This document shows, piece by piece, positions 51,433 to 60,959 of a stretch of 64,000 nucleotides of DNA. The stretch comes from Planctomycetota bacterium (GTDB lineage Bacteria > Planctomycetota > UBA1135 > GCA-002686595). The notes beneath the pieces were generated by a model, which had not been told where the DNA came from, ran no database searches, and saw only the letters and a list, made by a program, of their open reading frames with translations. The stretch is taken from positions 62,001-126,000 of the forward strand of contig JADJNY010000004.1 in assembly GCA_016714045.1 (NCBI GenBank), read 5' to 3'. Both the position numbers and the translations under genes were made by a program. Position 1 is the first letter of the stretch; each line of letters begins with the position of its first letter.

Positions 51433-53406
51433 TCAGCGCGCGTACCCGATGCCGCGCAGCTTCTCGATCGTCTCCGTCGAGAGCCGCGCGCGGTCGTCGT
51501 CGCGGTAGCAGCGGCGCTTCATGAGCTCGGCCGTGTAGCGCTCCAATTCGGCCGTCATCCGCGCGATCTCCGCCGGCGCGTCGACCGGGTGTTCCTCGCG
51601 CGGATCCGTCGCGAGGTCGAAGAGCTGGACCTCGGCTCGCAGCCCCAGCGCGCCGGCGCGCCCCGCGCCCGATTCGAGCAGCGGCACGACGTCCGCGCGC
51701 TCCAACCGGCGGTCGTCGGAGAGGTCTTCGTCGAGCTCCCAGCGCGTCGCGACGTCCCACGCGACGTCCAGTTCGCCGATGCGCAAGCGTCCGGCCGCGC
51801 GCGTGCCCTCGAACGACTCGACGACGCCGCGCACCTGGGCTTGCGGCTTGCGATCGGTCGGGTACAGCTTGATCTTGCGCGCGTGGAGCTCGTGCTCGAC
51901 GAACACGCCGACCACCTTCACGAACGCGCCGTCGGCCAGGCTCGCGGCCGGTGTGCCCGCTTTCGCCTCGCCGTAGAGCTCGGTCGCGGGCGTCGTGCGC
52001 ACCACGCGGCCCGAGAGTCGGAAGCTCGACTCGTCGATGCGCTCGAGACGGCCCTGCAGCTCCAGCGGATCGGACGGGGGCTCCTCGCGCGGCTTGAGCT
52101 TCGTCGCGCGCAGCGTCCCGTCCGCGGCGAGGTCGAACTCCGCCTCCCAACGCGCACCGTTCTTCAGCACGCTCTCGAGCGGCTGCACGAGCGGCTTGTC
52201 CGCGACGAGCGGCACGAAGCGGCGCACCAGCTTCTTCTTGCCCTCGCGCCACGCTTGTTCGTACTGGCTGGGCTCGAGGTGCTCGGCGAAGAGCCCGTGC
52301 GGCGCGGGACCGCGCGACACGTCGAGGCCTTCCGGGTTCGGCGCGCCCTTCGCGGGAGCGAGCTCGAGGCCGGCCGCGGAGACGAGCGTCGGGAACAAGT
52401 CGACGAGCCCGACCGGTGCTTGCTCACGCCGCGCGGCGATCCCCGGCGCGCGCAGGATCCACGGAACGCGCAGCAGGTTCTCGTGCAGGCCGTGACCGTG
52501 ACCGATCTTGCCGTGCTCGAGGAACTCCTCGCCGTGGTCCGCGATCACGCTGACCACCATCCCCGAATCGAGGCCGCGCTGCTCGAGCGCGCCGAGGAAG
52601 CCCGCGAGCTGGTCGTCGACGTAGCGGATCGAGCCGTCGTAGAGCGCTTCCAGCCCCGCGAGCTCCTTCGGCGTCAGCGCGCGCTGTCCGTGGTTCACGG
52701 CGTCGCGCAGGTTGCGCCAGTCCGGCGATTGGAACACTTCGATGTCCGCGCCCTCGGCGAAGCGCTTGGCGTAGGCCTCCGGCACGGCGTACGGGAAGTG
52801 CGCGTCCAAGAGGTGCAGGTAGACGAAGAGCGGACGCCCGGGGTCCTGCTCGTCGATCCACTCGAGCGCGCGCGCGCAGAGGCGCTCCGCGTCGGCGTTG
52901 CCCTCCTCGTACCGGTCGAAGCCCTGCTCGATCCCGCTGCCGACGTGGAGTTGGGCGTTGTGCACGAAGCCGCCCGTGCGGTAGCCGCGCGCCTCGAACT
53001 CCTCGGCGAGCGTGCGGGCCCGGCGCGGGAGGAGGTCGGTGAGCGTCCCGTCGGAGCCGCGCGAGCTGCCCTCGTACACGCCGTGCTGCGCGGGATGAAG
53101 CCCGGTCAGGAACGAGGGAACGGACGGCTTCGTCCAAGACGCGGACGCCGTCGCGTCTTCGTAGACGACGGACTCCCGGGCAAGCGCGTCGAGCCGCGGC
53201 GTCGTCGCGTGCTTCGTGTACCCGTAGGGCCCCAGTCGATCGGCGCGCACTGCGTCGATGCAGACGAGGAGCACGTGCCGCGGACGCGCCGTCACGGAGG
53301 ATGCGGGCGTCTCGGCGCTCGGTGAGCAGGCCGGGAGGAGGATCGCGAGCGCCGCCACGAAGGCCGCGCACGGGCGGAGGTCGGGAGTCGAGATCGAGTT
53401 CGTCAC
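51433..53406 (-). CDS. Sulfatase-like lipoprotein with inserted DUF5666-type domain
   Basis: 657 residues from a GTG. Signal with lipobox LLPAC (Cys about residue 27). Sulfatase/alkaline-phosphatase fold: RHVLLVCIDAVRADRLGPYGY, TKPSVPSFLTGLHPAQHG (no CxPxR; Ser/Thr at the nucleophile position, ASASWTKPS), LHLLDAHFPYA, VSVIADHGEEFLEHGKIGHGHG. After it, about residues 445-550, comes a beta-barrel domain like DUF5666 (LQGRLERIDESSFRLSGRV, FVKVVGVFVEHELHARKIKLYP). The tail (VQLFDLATDPREEHPVD) is again sulfatase-like, so the DUF5666-like part is inserted rather than appended. Expected on the periplasmic or outer face; substrate unknown. GTG is chosen because the signal peptide starts there. Confidence 0.87.
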   Translation of the reverse strand: MTNSISTPDLRPCAAFVAALAILLPACSPSAETPASSVTARPRHVLLVCIDAVRADRLGPYGYTKHATTPRLDALARESVVYEDATASASWTKPSVPSFLTGLHPAQHGVYEGSSRGSDGTLTDLLPRRARTLAEEFEARGYRTGGFVHNAQLHVGSGIEQGFDRYEEGNADAERLCARALEWIDEQDPGRPLFVYLHLLDAHFPYAVPEAYAKRFAEGADIEVFQSPDWRNLRDAVNHGQRALTPKELAGLEALYDGSIRYVDDQLAGFLGALEQRGLDSGMVVSVIADHGEEFLEHGKIGHGHGLHENLLRVPWILRAPGIAARREQAPVGLVDLFPTLVSAAGLELAPAKGAPNPEGLDVSRGPAPHGLFAEHLEPSQYEQAWREGKKKLVRRFVPLVADKPLVQPLESVLKNGARWEAEFDLAADGTLRATKLKPREEPPSDPLELQGRLERIDESSFRLSGRVVRTTPATELYGEAKAGTPAASLADGAFVKVVGVFVEHELHARKIKLYPTDRKPQAQVRGVVESFEGTRAAGRLRIGELDVAWDVATRWELDEDLSDDRRLERADVVPLLESGAGRAGALGLRAEVQLFDLATDPREEHPVDAPAEIARMTAELERYTAELMKRRCYRDDDRARLSTETIEKLRGIGYAR

Positions 53407-53651
53407 GCGCGGATCCTGGCGATTCGCATGCCGCTCACGCCGTCCTGCGCTCGGCGGACCGGCCGATGGCGTGGACTCAGGCGCGCGAGGAGCGAAAAGC
53501 AGGGCGAAGCTACCCGATCGGAGCCTCCCGCGCTCGGGCACGATCGACCCTCCTCTTGTTCCTGCGTTCGCGCTCGATTCATCCTGCTCGTGTACAGTGC
53601 CCGAGGGTTGCGCCTGACCCAGTCCGTGTCGAGTGCCCGAGGAGGCCCCTG

Positions 53652-55571
53652 ATGTTCCGTATCCCCGCGTCGATCCTCGTCTCCGTATTCGTGTCCGCCA
53701 CCGCGACCGCTCAGCTGAGCGTCGTCGGCACGAGCCCCACGCTGCACGCGAACAACGTCGCCGCAAACGCCACGATCGCGATCGACTTCGATCGGCCGCT
53801 CGCTCCGGCCTCGATCCCGCCCGCGACGAACGACGCGACCGCGTTCGGCTCGATCAGCGGCCCGCTCGGAGGGACGTGGAGCCTCGAGAACGGCGACACG
53901 CGCCTGCGCTTCACACCCGCGCGCCGGTTCGCGGCGGGCGAGGTGGTCATGGTCGGCCTCGACCACGATCTCCGCGCGGCGGACAACACGACGCTGCGCT
54001 CGGCGGGCTACGCCTTCCGCTTCCGCATCGTCACCGCGCCCGCGCCCATGGCGTGGACGCAGATCGCGGACGTGCTCCTGCGGCAGAACCCGAACGTCTC
54101 CGTGCGCATCTACGGCGGCAACGCGCACGACCTGAACCGCGACGGCTGGGCCGACCTGCCGCTCGCGTGCGAGGACGCATGCGACGTGCGCGTGCTCTTG
54201 AACCGCGCCGACGGCACGGGCCAGCCGCAATCGCTCCTCTTGCCGACGAACCCCGTCGGCTGCACGCCGAGCCCGAACGAACCGAGCGACTTCGACGGCG
54301 ACGGCCTGAGCGACATCGTGACGTGCAACGTCGGGGGCAACGTCTCCGTGCTCCCGGGGAATGGCGACGGCAGCTTCGACCCGTCGACGAGCTACCCCGT
54401 CGGATCGGCGCCCGCCGGCCTCGCCGTGCTCGACTGCGACGGTGACGGCGACATGGACATCGCGACCGCGAACAACGGGTCGGACAACATCGCGCTCCTG
54501 CGCAACAACGGCAACGGCACGTTCGCGCCCGCGACGTTCTTCGACAGCACCGGCTTCCAGGAGTACGCGCTCTCGGCCGCCGACATGAACAACGACGGGA
54601 TCACGGACCTCGTCGTCGGCGTCCAGTTCCAGGGCCGCGTGATCGTGATGCTCGGGAACGGCAACGGGACGTACTCGTTCGCTTCGTCGACGCTCGCCGG
54701 CGGCTCCGTCTGGATGATCGTGACCGGCGACGTGAACAACGACGGCAACATCGACGTCTCGACCGCGAACGGCGTCAGCTCGAGCGGGTCGATGCTCCTC
54801 GGCAACGGCGCGGGCGGCCTCGGAGCGCCGCAGGTCGTCACCATGGCCGGGCAGGCCGTCGCGACGGACCTCGGCGACCTCGACGGCGACGGCGACCTCG
54901 ACTGGGTCGTTTCGTCCTTCGGCGGCAGCGAGTGGCGCGTGTTCCGCAACAACGGGAGCGGCGTGTTCGCGTTCCACACCCAGTTCCCGGCGATCTCGAA
55001 CTCCGCGTGCGCGGTGCTGTACGACTTCGACGGCGACCGCGACCTCGACCTCGTGCTCCTCGACGAGATCGCCGACCACGCGACGTACTTTCGCAACGGG
55101 ACTCCCGCCGGCACGCCGATGTGCTCGGGCGACGGCTCGATCGGCGCCTGCCCGTGCGGCAACAACGGAGGCACTGGGCGCGGCTGCGCGAACAGCGTGA
55201 ACGCGCAGGGCGCGCTGCTCACGATCGCCGGCCAGTCGAACCCCGACACGGCAGTGCTGCTCGCGACGGGCATGCCCGTCACGGCGACGACGATCTTCCT
55301 GCGCGGGAGCGCGGTCGAGCCGACCCCCGTGCTCTTCCACGACGGCCTGCGGTGCGCGGGCGGCGCGCTGGTGCGCTTCGGCACGCAGACGGCGAGCGCG
55401 GGCACGTCGTCGTACCCCGGAAGCGCGGCGAACACGCTGTCGAACGTGAGCGGGACGGTCGCGGGGAGCGGCGTCACGTTCTGGTACCAGGCGTTCTATC
55501 GCAACGCCGCCGCGGCCTTCTGTCCGCCGGCGACGGCGAACGTGACGAACGGCATCGTCGTCACCTGGTGA
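53652..55571 (+). CDS. Secreted Ig-like/FG-GAP protein with the shared C-terminal module
   Basis: 639 residues. Signal peptide MFRIPASILVSVFVSATATAQ, a bacterial Ig-like (Big_5-type) domain (VVGTSPTLHANNVAANATIAI ... FRFRIVTA, residues 22-135), then at least seven FG-GAP/VCBS repeats with calcium loops (NRDGWADLPLACED, DFDGDGLSDIVTCN, DCDGDGDMDIATAN, DMNNDGITDLVVG, DVNNDGNIDVSTAN, DLDGDGDLDWVVS, DFDGDRDLDLVLLD), then the Cys-rich module from MCSGDG to FCPPATANVTNGIVVTW. Expected outside the cell. An AGGAGG-type ribosome site and a TACAGT -10 hexamer (about 53594-53599) precede the ATG. The next gene starts 1 nt after the stop. Confidence 0.88.
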   Translation: MFRIPASILVSVFVSATATAQLSVVGTSPTLHANNVAANATIAIDFDRPLAPASIPPATNDATAFGSISGPLGGTWSLENGDTRLRFTPARRFAAGEVVMVGLDHDLRAADNTTLRSAGYAFRFRIVTAPAPMAWTQIADVLLRQNPNVSVRIYGGNAHDLNRDGWADLPLACEDACDVRVLLNRADGTGQPQSLLLPTNPVGCTPSPNEPSDFDGDGLSDIVTCNVGGNVSVLPGNGDGSFDPSTSYPVGSAPAGLAVLDCDGDGDMDIATANNGSDNIALLRNNGNGTFAPATFFDSTGFQEYALSAADMNNDGITDLVVGVQFQGRVIVMLGNGNGTYSFASSTLAGGSVWMIVTGDVNNDGNIDVSTANGVSSSGSMLLGNGAGGLGAPQVVTMAGQAVATDLGDLDGDGDLDWVVSSFGGSEWRVFRNNGSGVFAFHTQFPAISNSACAVLYDFDGDRDLDLVLLDEIADHATYFRNGTPAGTPMCSGDGSIGACPCGNNGGTGRGCANSVNAQGALLTIAGQSNPDTAVLLATGMPVTATTIFLRGSAVEPTPVLFHDGLRCAGGALVRFGTQTASAGTSSYPGSAANTLSNVSGTVAGSGVTFWYQAFYRNAAAAFCPPATANVTNGIVVTW

Positions 55572-55572
55572 C

Positions 55573-56517
55573 GTGAACCGCGGCCACGTCTACCGTCATC
55601 GAGTGCGCGACGAAGAGCACGGCACGACCGTGCTCGCGCTCTACGTCGCGCGCTTTACGCACTCCGACGAGGCGACGTGGCGCCAACACGTCGCGGACGG
55701 CCGCGTCGAGCTGAACGGCCGCGTCGCCGAGCCCGCATGGATCGTGCGCGCCGGGGACGAGCTCGTGTTCCACCGCGCACCGTGGGTCGAGCCCGACGCG
55801 CCGCGCGAGTTCGCCGTCGTGCACGAGGACGAGCACGTGCTGGCCGTCGACAAGCCGGCCGGCCTGCAGGTGCTCCCCGCCGGACCGTTCACCGACGCGA
55901 CGCTGTGGACGCTGGTGCGCGAGAGCGCGCCGGACCGCGCCGAAGCCGCGCCCATCCATCGACTGGGGCGTGGGACGTCGGGGATCGTGCTCTTCGGCAA
56001 GACCTTCCTCGCTCGTGCCGCGCTCTCGCAGCAGTTCCGCGACTTCCACCCGCGCAAGACCTACCTCGCGATCACGGATGCGCCGCGAGCGGAGCGCTTC
56101 GAGCTCCCGCACGCCGCGCTGCACGCGATTGGAAGCGTCCCCCACGGCCCGATCCGCATCTGGGTCGCGCGCGAGGGCGGGAAGGCGTCGAAGACGCGCC
56201 TGCGCATCGTCGGGCGCGACCGCGCGGGCCGCCTGCTCGTCGCCGCGCAACCGATCACGGGCCGCGCGGACCAGATCCGCATCCACCTCGCGGCCTGCGG
56301 TGTTCCGATCGCGGGCGATCCCCTCTTCGGCGTCGGCGGCGACGTGAAGAGCGACGTCACGCCGGGGCGCGGCGGGTACCTGCTGCACGCGACGGCACTC
56401 GCGTTCACGCATCCGGCGAGCGGCGCGAGCGTCAAACTGCGCTGCCCGCCGCGTTGGAGCGAGTTCGCGGACTTCGCGCGCCAGGCGAACGATCGCTCCC
56501 TAGGCTGTGCGCCATGA
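55573..56517 (+). CDS. RluA-family RNA pseudouridine synthase with Gly at the usual catalytic Asp
   Basis: 314 residues. S4-like N-terminal segment (TWRQHVADGRVELNGRVAE), then the RluA catalytic domain: EHVLAVDKPAGLQVLPAG, PIHRLGRGTSGIVLFGKT, KTYLAITD, GRADQIRIHLAACGVPIAGDPLFG. The signature usually reads HRLDxxTSG with Asp as the nucleophile; here it is HRLGRGTSG, with Gly132. I recall a similar HRLGRGTSG form in some plant RluA-like proteins, so it may be a genuine subfamily. Activity is uncertain. GTG start lies 1 nt after the previous stop, and the stop overlaps the next ATG, so it may be translated with its neighbours. Confidence 0.82.
   Translation: MNRGHVYRHRVRDEEHGTTVLALYVARFTHSDEATWRQHVADGRVELNGRVAEPAWIVRAGDELVFHRAPWVEPDAPREFAVVHEDEHVLAVDKPAGLQVLPAGPFTDATLWTLVRESAPDRAEAAPIHRLGRGTSGIVLFGKTFLARAALSQQFRDFHPRKTYLAITDAPRAERFELPHAALHAIGSVPHGPIRIWVAREGGKASKTRLRIVGRDRAGRLLVAAQPITGRADQIRIHLAACGVPIAGDPLFGVGGDVKSDVTPGRGGYLLHATALAFTHPASGASVKLRCPPRWSEFADFARQANDRSLGCAP
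56501..56506 (+). promoter_or_regulatory. -10 element TAGGCT inside the RluA gene end
   Basis: TAGGCT lies exactly 7 nt before the ATG at 56514, within the last codons of the upstream gene. It could give the ACT gene its own leaderless transcript. Confidence 0.4.
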
Positions 56518-56912
56518 GCCCGACATTCCGCTTCCGCGTCCACGACGAACGCCTCGCCATCGCGCGCTTGGATCGCGCCGACGCCGTGCCCGACTGGGCC
56601 CGCGGCCGCTTCGTGAACGTCGCGCGCACGCCCGACGAGCTCTCGATCGTCTGCGCGCAGGTCCACGTGCCCGCGGACGTGAAGCACGACCGCGACAAGA
56701 TCGCGCTCGGGATCGAGGGCGTGATCCCGATGACGACGATCGGGATCCTCGCGTCGCTGTGCCGCGCGCTCGCGGACGCCGAAGTGCCCGTGTTCGCGCT
56801 GTCGACGTACGACACGGATTGGCTGCTCGTCTCCGCCGCGCGCTTCGACGCGGCCCGGAGCGCGCTCGTCGCGGTGGGCCATGAGGTCGTGGGCGTGCAG
56901 CCCAAGGCCTGA
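56514..56912 (+). CDS. ACT-domain protein
   Basis: 132 residues. Two ACT-like halves: LAIARLDRADAVPDWARG...ELSIVCAQVHVP and GVIPMTTIGILASLCRALADAEVPVFALSTYDTDWLLV, the pattern of the CASTOR/ACT_7 group (COG3603-like). Such proteins bind amino acids; no enzyme is attached, so a regulatory or ligand-binding role is likely. ATGA overlap with the pseudouridine synthase gene. A strong hairpin at 57003 ends the unit. Confidence 0.82.
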   Translation: MSPTFRFRVHDERLAIARLDRADAVPDWARGRFVNVARTPDELSIVCAQVHVPADVKHDRDKIALGIEGVIPMTTIGILASLCRALADAEVPVFALSTYDTDWLLVSAARFDAARSALVAVGHEVVGVQPKA

Positions 56913-57002
56913 GGCGTATCCCGCCGTCTCCGCGACGGGGGACGCGTCGAGCAGGCCGCGAGTGGTCGCGTCACCGCTCGTGGACCGTCACCTCGTTGAA
57001 CG

Positions 57003-57046
57003 ACGGTGCGGAGCCGGCCCGCTCGCGCAGCCCGGCTCCGCGTCGT
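57003..57046. terminator. Bidirectional terminator between convergent genes
   Basis: 15-bp stem with two wobbles (57003-57017 with 57032-57046), 14-nt loop, between the ends at 56912 and 57077. No T-run. Confidence 0.6.
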
Positions 57047-57076
57047 GCTCCGCATCCATGGACGGAGCACGAGGCG

Positions 57077-59860
57077 TCACGGGCCCGCGATGTTCGTCGC
57101 GGCATCACCCTTCAACGCACCGTCGGAGTCGATCCACGAGTCGAGCACGATGCCCGTCGCCGGGTCCGTGAGCTGGCGGATGAGGCGCGCTCCCAGCGGT
57201 CCCGCGAGACCGAGGTCCGTCGCGCCGTCGCGCAGCCCCGGACCGACGAGCGGATCGAGCCACGTGTGGTTGTTCGAACCGTTCGCGACGCCGCTCGCCT
57301 CGACGATGCGGTCGAGGTCGTAGCGCACGCGCGCCAGGTCGAAGATCGCCGCCGGCACCGCGAACGTGAAGTTGAGCGGGTCGGTGTAGCAGCCGCGGCG
57401 GTGCGTGCTCGTGTCGAGCGGGTTCACCGGGCAGCCGTTCTCGTCGAACAAGAAGAGACCGGTGCCGAGACCCGCGGCCATGTGCGGCCAGAGCGGCGAG
57501 TCGATCGCGTTGCCCGTGTTCTGCCCGAAGTGCTGCTTGAGCAGGTTGAAGTCGAGCGCGGCGTAGTTCCGGTTCGCCATCGCCGTTCGGAACGCGTCGT
57601 ACTGCGGTCCGAACTGCACGAGCCCCGCGTCGGTCAGGTGGCACGTCGAGCAGTAGCGCGGCCCCTCGTTCGTCGGCGAGACCTTGCCACGGATCGAGTG
57701 GGCCATGAACGCGTTGTGGCTGAGCGAGGCGAAGCCCGCGCCCGGGTTCGCGCCCTGGCCGTTGCGGTCGCTGAAGGCGAAGACGCGCGACAGCTCGTTG
57801 TTCCGGTCCTTCCAGCGGAAGAACACCTTCGTGTTCGCGCTGAACTGCGTGACCTTGCCGCGCGGCCCGACGCCGAGCGTGAAGAAGAGCGGCGACTGGT
57901 ACGTGAAGTCCGCCGTGCGCTGCTTGTAGACGATGCGCTCGCCGGTCGTGTTGCTGAAGTTGTTGCCGGTGTTGTACTCGCCGCTCAAGTGGCAACCCAT
58001 GCACGTGTTCGTCCACGCTCCGTGGCACGCGACGCACTCCATGCCATCGCCGTGCGCGAAGCCGTCCGTCGTGCCGCCCGTCTGCACGGGGCCGATGCCG
58101 TTGCTCGCGTCGCCGTCGACGCGCCCCATCGCGAAGGACGCCTTCGCGCTGTAGATCGGCTGCCCGGTCGTCGGGTGCGTCTTGCCGTTGTTCGCGACGG
58201 TGTCGCGCGTCTGCGGCAGGTAATGCACGGCGCCGGTGAGCTTGCTGCGCAGCCAGTAGTTGCCGCTCGTGTCCTTGTACACGTGATCGAGGCGGTTGCC
58301 GTGCCCGTCGACCGCCAGGTTGCGCGTCGCGCCGTCCCAGCTCGTGCCGCTCTGCGTCGGCGCGTAGGCGTCGACCGTGCCGTGGCAGCTCTCGCAGCGG
58401 ATCGCGATGCGCTGCTCCATGTGCGACAGGATCGTACGGTCGCTGCTGTTCACGTCGCCGCCGTGCAGGTCGTAGCTGCCGTGGCAGTCGACGCAGCCGA
58501 GGCCCGCGTCGTAGTGGACGTCCGACGGCGTGTCGTCGCGACCGTCGCCGTCGTAGTCTTCCTTCAAGATGTACTGGTTGCCGTTGCGGCCGTTGAACGT
58601 GTGATTGCCCACGGCGGGGTCGAACAGGCGCTCGTCGCCGTGCGTCGTTTGGAACGACGCGGGGTTCGCCGGGTACTGCTCGTGGTGAGCGAGGTCCGCG
58701 TTCTGGTCGAGACGAATGCCCCAGTACTGCATGACCGTGCGGTTCGAGCCCTGGTGGCAACCAGCGCACGTCAGGTCGTCGATCCCCTGCACCTGGACGC
58801 CGCCGCCGAGCGTGCGCGCCACGCCGCGGATGACGTGCGAGCGCGGGTGAGCGCGCTCCGGCGCGTCGATGTCGTCGGGATCGATCGGTTCGTCCTTGTC
58901 GACGTTCGGGTAGCTGCTGAAGCTGCGACCGCCGAGCGAGTACGGCATGTGGCACGCCGAGCAGCCCGACGAGCGGAAGTCGCCCGCGCGGTTGTTCGCG
59001 CCGGCGCTACCCAGGTGGCAGTCGCCGCACGTGAACTGCACTTGCTCCTGGAAGAGCTTGGCGAGCGGCGAGCCCGTGATCACGGAGCCGTCCGGGTTCA
59101 CGTCGTCGTTCAGCGCCGCGGCGTCGAACTCGGCGTTCTGGAAGACGTGCCCCGCCTGGTGGATGCCGAAGACAGCCCACACCTGCGCCTCGATCAGCTG
59201 CGCCACCGCGCCGACTTGCGTCGTGCTCGGCACGAAGGAGGTGTTCTGCACGGCGCGGAACGCGGTATCCCCCGCGGTGTCCTCGTCGCGACCTTGGTTC
59301 CCAGTGACGGCATTCGCCTGGCCCGTCGTGTAGAAGGCGCCCGAGTAGATGCCCGTCTCGGTCGCGAGCAGGCTGTTGTTCACGCACTCGGAGTGGTCGA
59401 CGTGACACGAGCCGCAGCCCTGGCCGGCCTTCGTCACGCGCAGGTCGCCGGGGTTCACGAAGCGCAGGTAGTCGAGCGCCGTGTACGTGTGCCCGTCGAC
59501 CGTGTAGTCCGGGAACTTGTCCATGCCCGTGAGCGTGAGGCGGTTGAAGTACGCCTTCGCGTTCGTGAGCTGGAACGCCTCGGTGCCGATCTCCGGCGGG
59601 GGCGGCACGTGGCTCGTCGCGACGTCCGTCCCATCCGGGTTGCCTCCGTGGCACTCCGTGCACGCGATGGAGGACGCACCCGGAAACGGATGCGGGTTCT
59701 CGATGCCCGGCCCGGAGTAGTCCTCGTCGAGCGAGCCGTTGTGACACAGCATGCACGACGAAACGGCCGCCACCTGGAGCGAGCCTGTTTCACCGCTGCA
59801 CGCGGCGAGCACGCCGAGCGCGAGCACGCCGATGACCTGGAACTTCTTTCGAACTCGCAT
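57077..59860 (-). CDS. Multiheme c-type cytochrome lipoprotein, 11 CXXCH sites
   Basis: 927 residues. Signal with lipobox LAAC (Cys about residue 21), so lipid-anchored outside the inner membrane. Eleven heme-binding motifs are countable in order: CMLCH, CTECH, CGSCH, CGDCH, CSACH, CAGCH, CVDCH, CESCH, CVACH, CMGCH and CSTCH. Many extra His residues could be distal ligands. Between the last heme and the end are about 230 residues without hemes. Likely moves electrons between periplasm and surface or reduces an external acceptor; no catalytic site can be named. No cytochrome maturation gene is nearby. Shine-Dalgarno GGGGGAG precedes the ATG. Divergent from an ECF sigma gene that may control it. 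Confidence 0.92.
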   Translation of the reverse strand: MRVRKKFQVIGVLALGVLAACSGETGSLQVAAVSSCMLCHNGSLDEDYSGPGIENPHPFPGASSIACTECHGGNPDGTDVATSHVPPPPEIGTEAFQLTNAKAYFNRLTLTGMDKFPDYTVDGHTYTALDYLRFVNPGDLRVTKAGQGCGSCHVDHSECVNNSLLATETGIYSGAFYTTGQANAVTGNQGRDEDTAGDTAFRAVQNTSFVPSTTQVGAVAQLIEAQVWAVFGIHQAGHVFQNAEFDAAALNDDVNPDGSVITGSPLAKLFQEQVQFTCGDCHLGSAGANNRAGDFRSSGCSACHMPYSLGGRSFSSYPNVDKDEPIDPDDIDAPERAHPRSHVIRGVARTLGGGVQVQGIDDLTCAGCHQGSNRTVMQYWGIRLDQNADLAHHEQYPANPASFQTTHGDERLFDPAVGNHTFNGRNGNQYILKEDYDGDGRDDTPSDVHYDAGLGCVDCHGSYDLHGGDVNSSDRTILSHMEQRIAIRCESCHGTVDAYAPTQSGTSWDGATRNLAVDGHGNRLDHVYKDTSGNYWLRSKLTGAVHYLPQTRDTVANNGKTHPTTGQPIYSAKASFAMGRVDGDASNGIGPVQTGGTTDGFAHGDGMECVACHGAWTNTCMGCHLSGEYNTGNNFSNTTGERIVYKQRTADFTYQSPLFFTLGVGPRGKVTQFSANTKVFFRWKDRNNELSRVFAFSDRNGQGANPGAGFASLSHNAFMAHSIRGKVSPTNEGPRYCSTCHLTDAGLVQFGPQYDAFRTAMANRNYAALDFNLLKQHFGQNTGNAIDSPLWPHMAAGLGTGLFLFDENGCPVNPLDTSTHRRGCYTDPLNFTFAVPAAIFDLARVRYDLDRIVEASGVANGSNNHTWLDPLVGPGLRDGATDLGLAGPLGARLIRQLTDPATGIVLDSWIDSDGALKGDAATNIAGP

Positions 59861-60323
59861 CCGATTCTCCCCCTTCGCGCCGGCCTCGAACGAGCGCCGT
59901 CGTCCGCAGGGCGTGGTCGAGCCCGATCGGCGCGTGCACCAGTGGGCTCGAGCGAGCTCCACGACACGACGCCACCGCACGACGACTCCCCGCGACGCCT
60001 CCCTGTTTCCAGCGCCGCGAACGAGCCTCTCCTCCGTCGCGGCCGCGTCGATCGAATGCGACGCGGGGCCTCCCCCCCACGCCGGGCCGCCCCGTTCCGG
60101 GACGCCGTGATCGACATGGGGTGATCGGCATCGCGAGGTCGGTTTCTTGAGGCGGCCGACGAGTGCGAGGTCGCGCGTTCCTTCCGGATCGCGACAACTC
60201 TGCCGCGCGTGAGGACAACCAGGGCGCGTGCGTTCGATCGTGTTCACGTTCCTGCGACGCCACGAGCGGCGGGCCGCAGCGTTTGCCGCCTCGGGAGAGG
60301 CTGGATACGCTCTGCCCGTCCGG
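59861..60323. other. Divergent region between cytochrome and sigma/CHAT operon
   Basis: About 460 bases without a supported gene. A TACGCT hexamer at 60306-60311 lies 12 nt before the sigma-factor ATG. Promoters for the cytochrome must also be here; none is recognisable. Confidence 0.45.
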
Positions 60324-60959
60324 ATGCTCATCGGTCGAACGAACACAGAGGGCTTGCCGGCCGCGGGCCCGAAGGGGACCGTCGACCGCCCGGACACCGA
60401 TGGGGACGTCGCGCTCGTGCAGCGCGCCATCGCGCGTGACGAGGCTGCGATTTCCGGTCTGATCGATCGCCTGCGCTGCGTGCCGCGCTTCCTGCACCTG
60501 CTCAATTCCCGTTCGGGCGGCGTCCTCGGCGAGCACGACCTCGCGGACCTGACGCAGGAGGCGATCTCGCTCATCTGGACACGGCTCCCGCAGTACACGG
60601 ACGTGGCCCGGATCGAGACGTGGGCGTACGGCTACACCCGCTTCCTCTTCCTGAACGCGCTGCGCAAGCAAGGTCGAACTCGCGCGCGCCACGTGGACGC
60701 CGAGATCGACCTGGAGCAGGACGTGGGCATCGCGCCGGATCACGCGGGATCGGACGCCGCGGAGCTGCTCGGTCTGCTCGACGAGCTCCCGGCGGAGGAG
60801 GCGCGTGCGATCCGGTCGAAAGTGCTGGAGAGCATGACCTTCGAGGAGATCGAGGCCCGCGACGCGGTCTCGGCGAACACGATCAAGGCTCGGTACTACC
60901 GGGGGTTGAAGCGCCTGCACGCACGACTGCGCTCGACGTCGTGGGGAGGAGAAGCATGA
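60324..60959 (+). CDS. ECF-type sigma factor
   Basis: 211 residues. Region 2: LVQRAIARDEAAISGLIDRL, GEHDLADLTQEAISLIW, RIETWAYGYTRFLFLNALRK; region 4: LPAEEARAIRSKVLESMTF followed by EEIEARDAVSANTIKARYYR and GLKRL. An unusually long loop separates regions 2 and 4. Its stop overlaps the next gene's ATG (ATGA). It heads an operon with an anti-sigma-like membrane protein and a CHAT protein. ATG 60324 is preceded by a TACGCT hexamer. Confidence 0.88.
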   Translation: MLIGRTNTEGLPAAGPKGTVDRPDTDGDVALVQRAIARDEAAISGLIDRLRCVPRFLHLLNSRSGGVLGEHDLADLTQEAISLIWTRLPQYTDVARIETWAYGYTRFLFLNALRKQGRTRARHVDAEIDLEQDVGIAPDHAGSDAAELLGLLDELPAEEARAIRSKVLESMTFEEIEARDAVSANTIKARYYRGLKRLHARLRSTSWGGEA

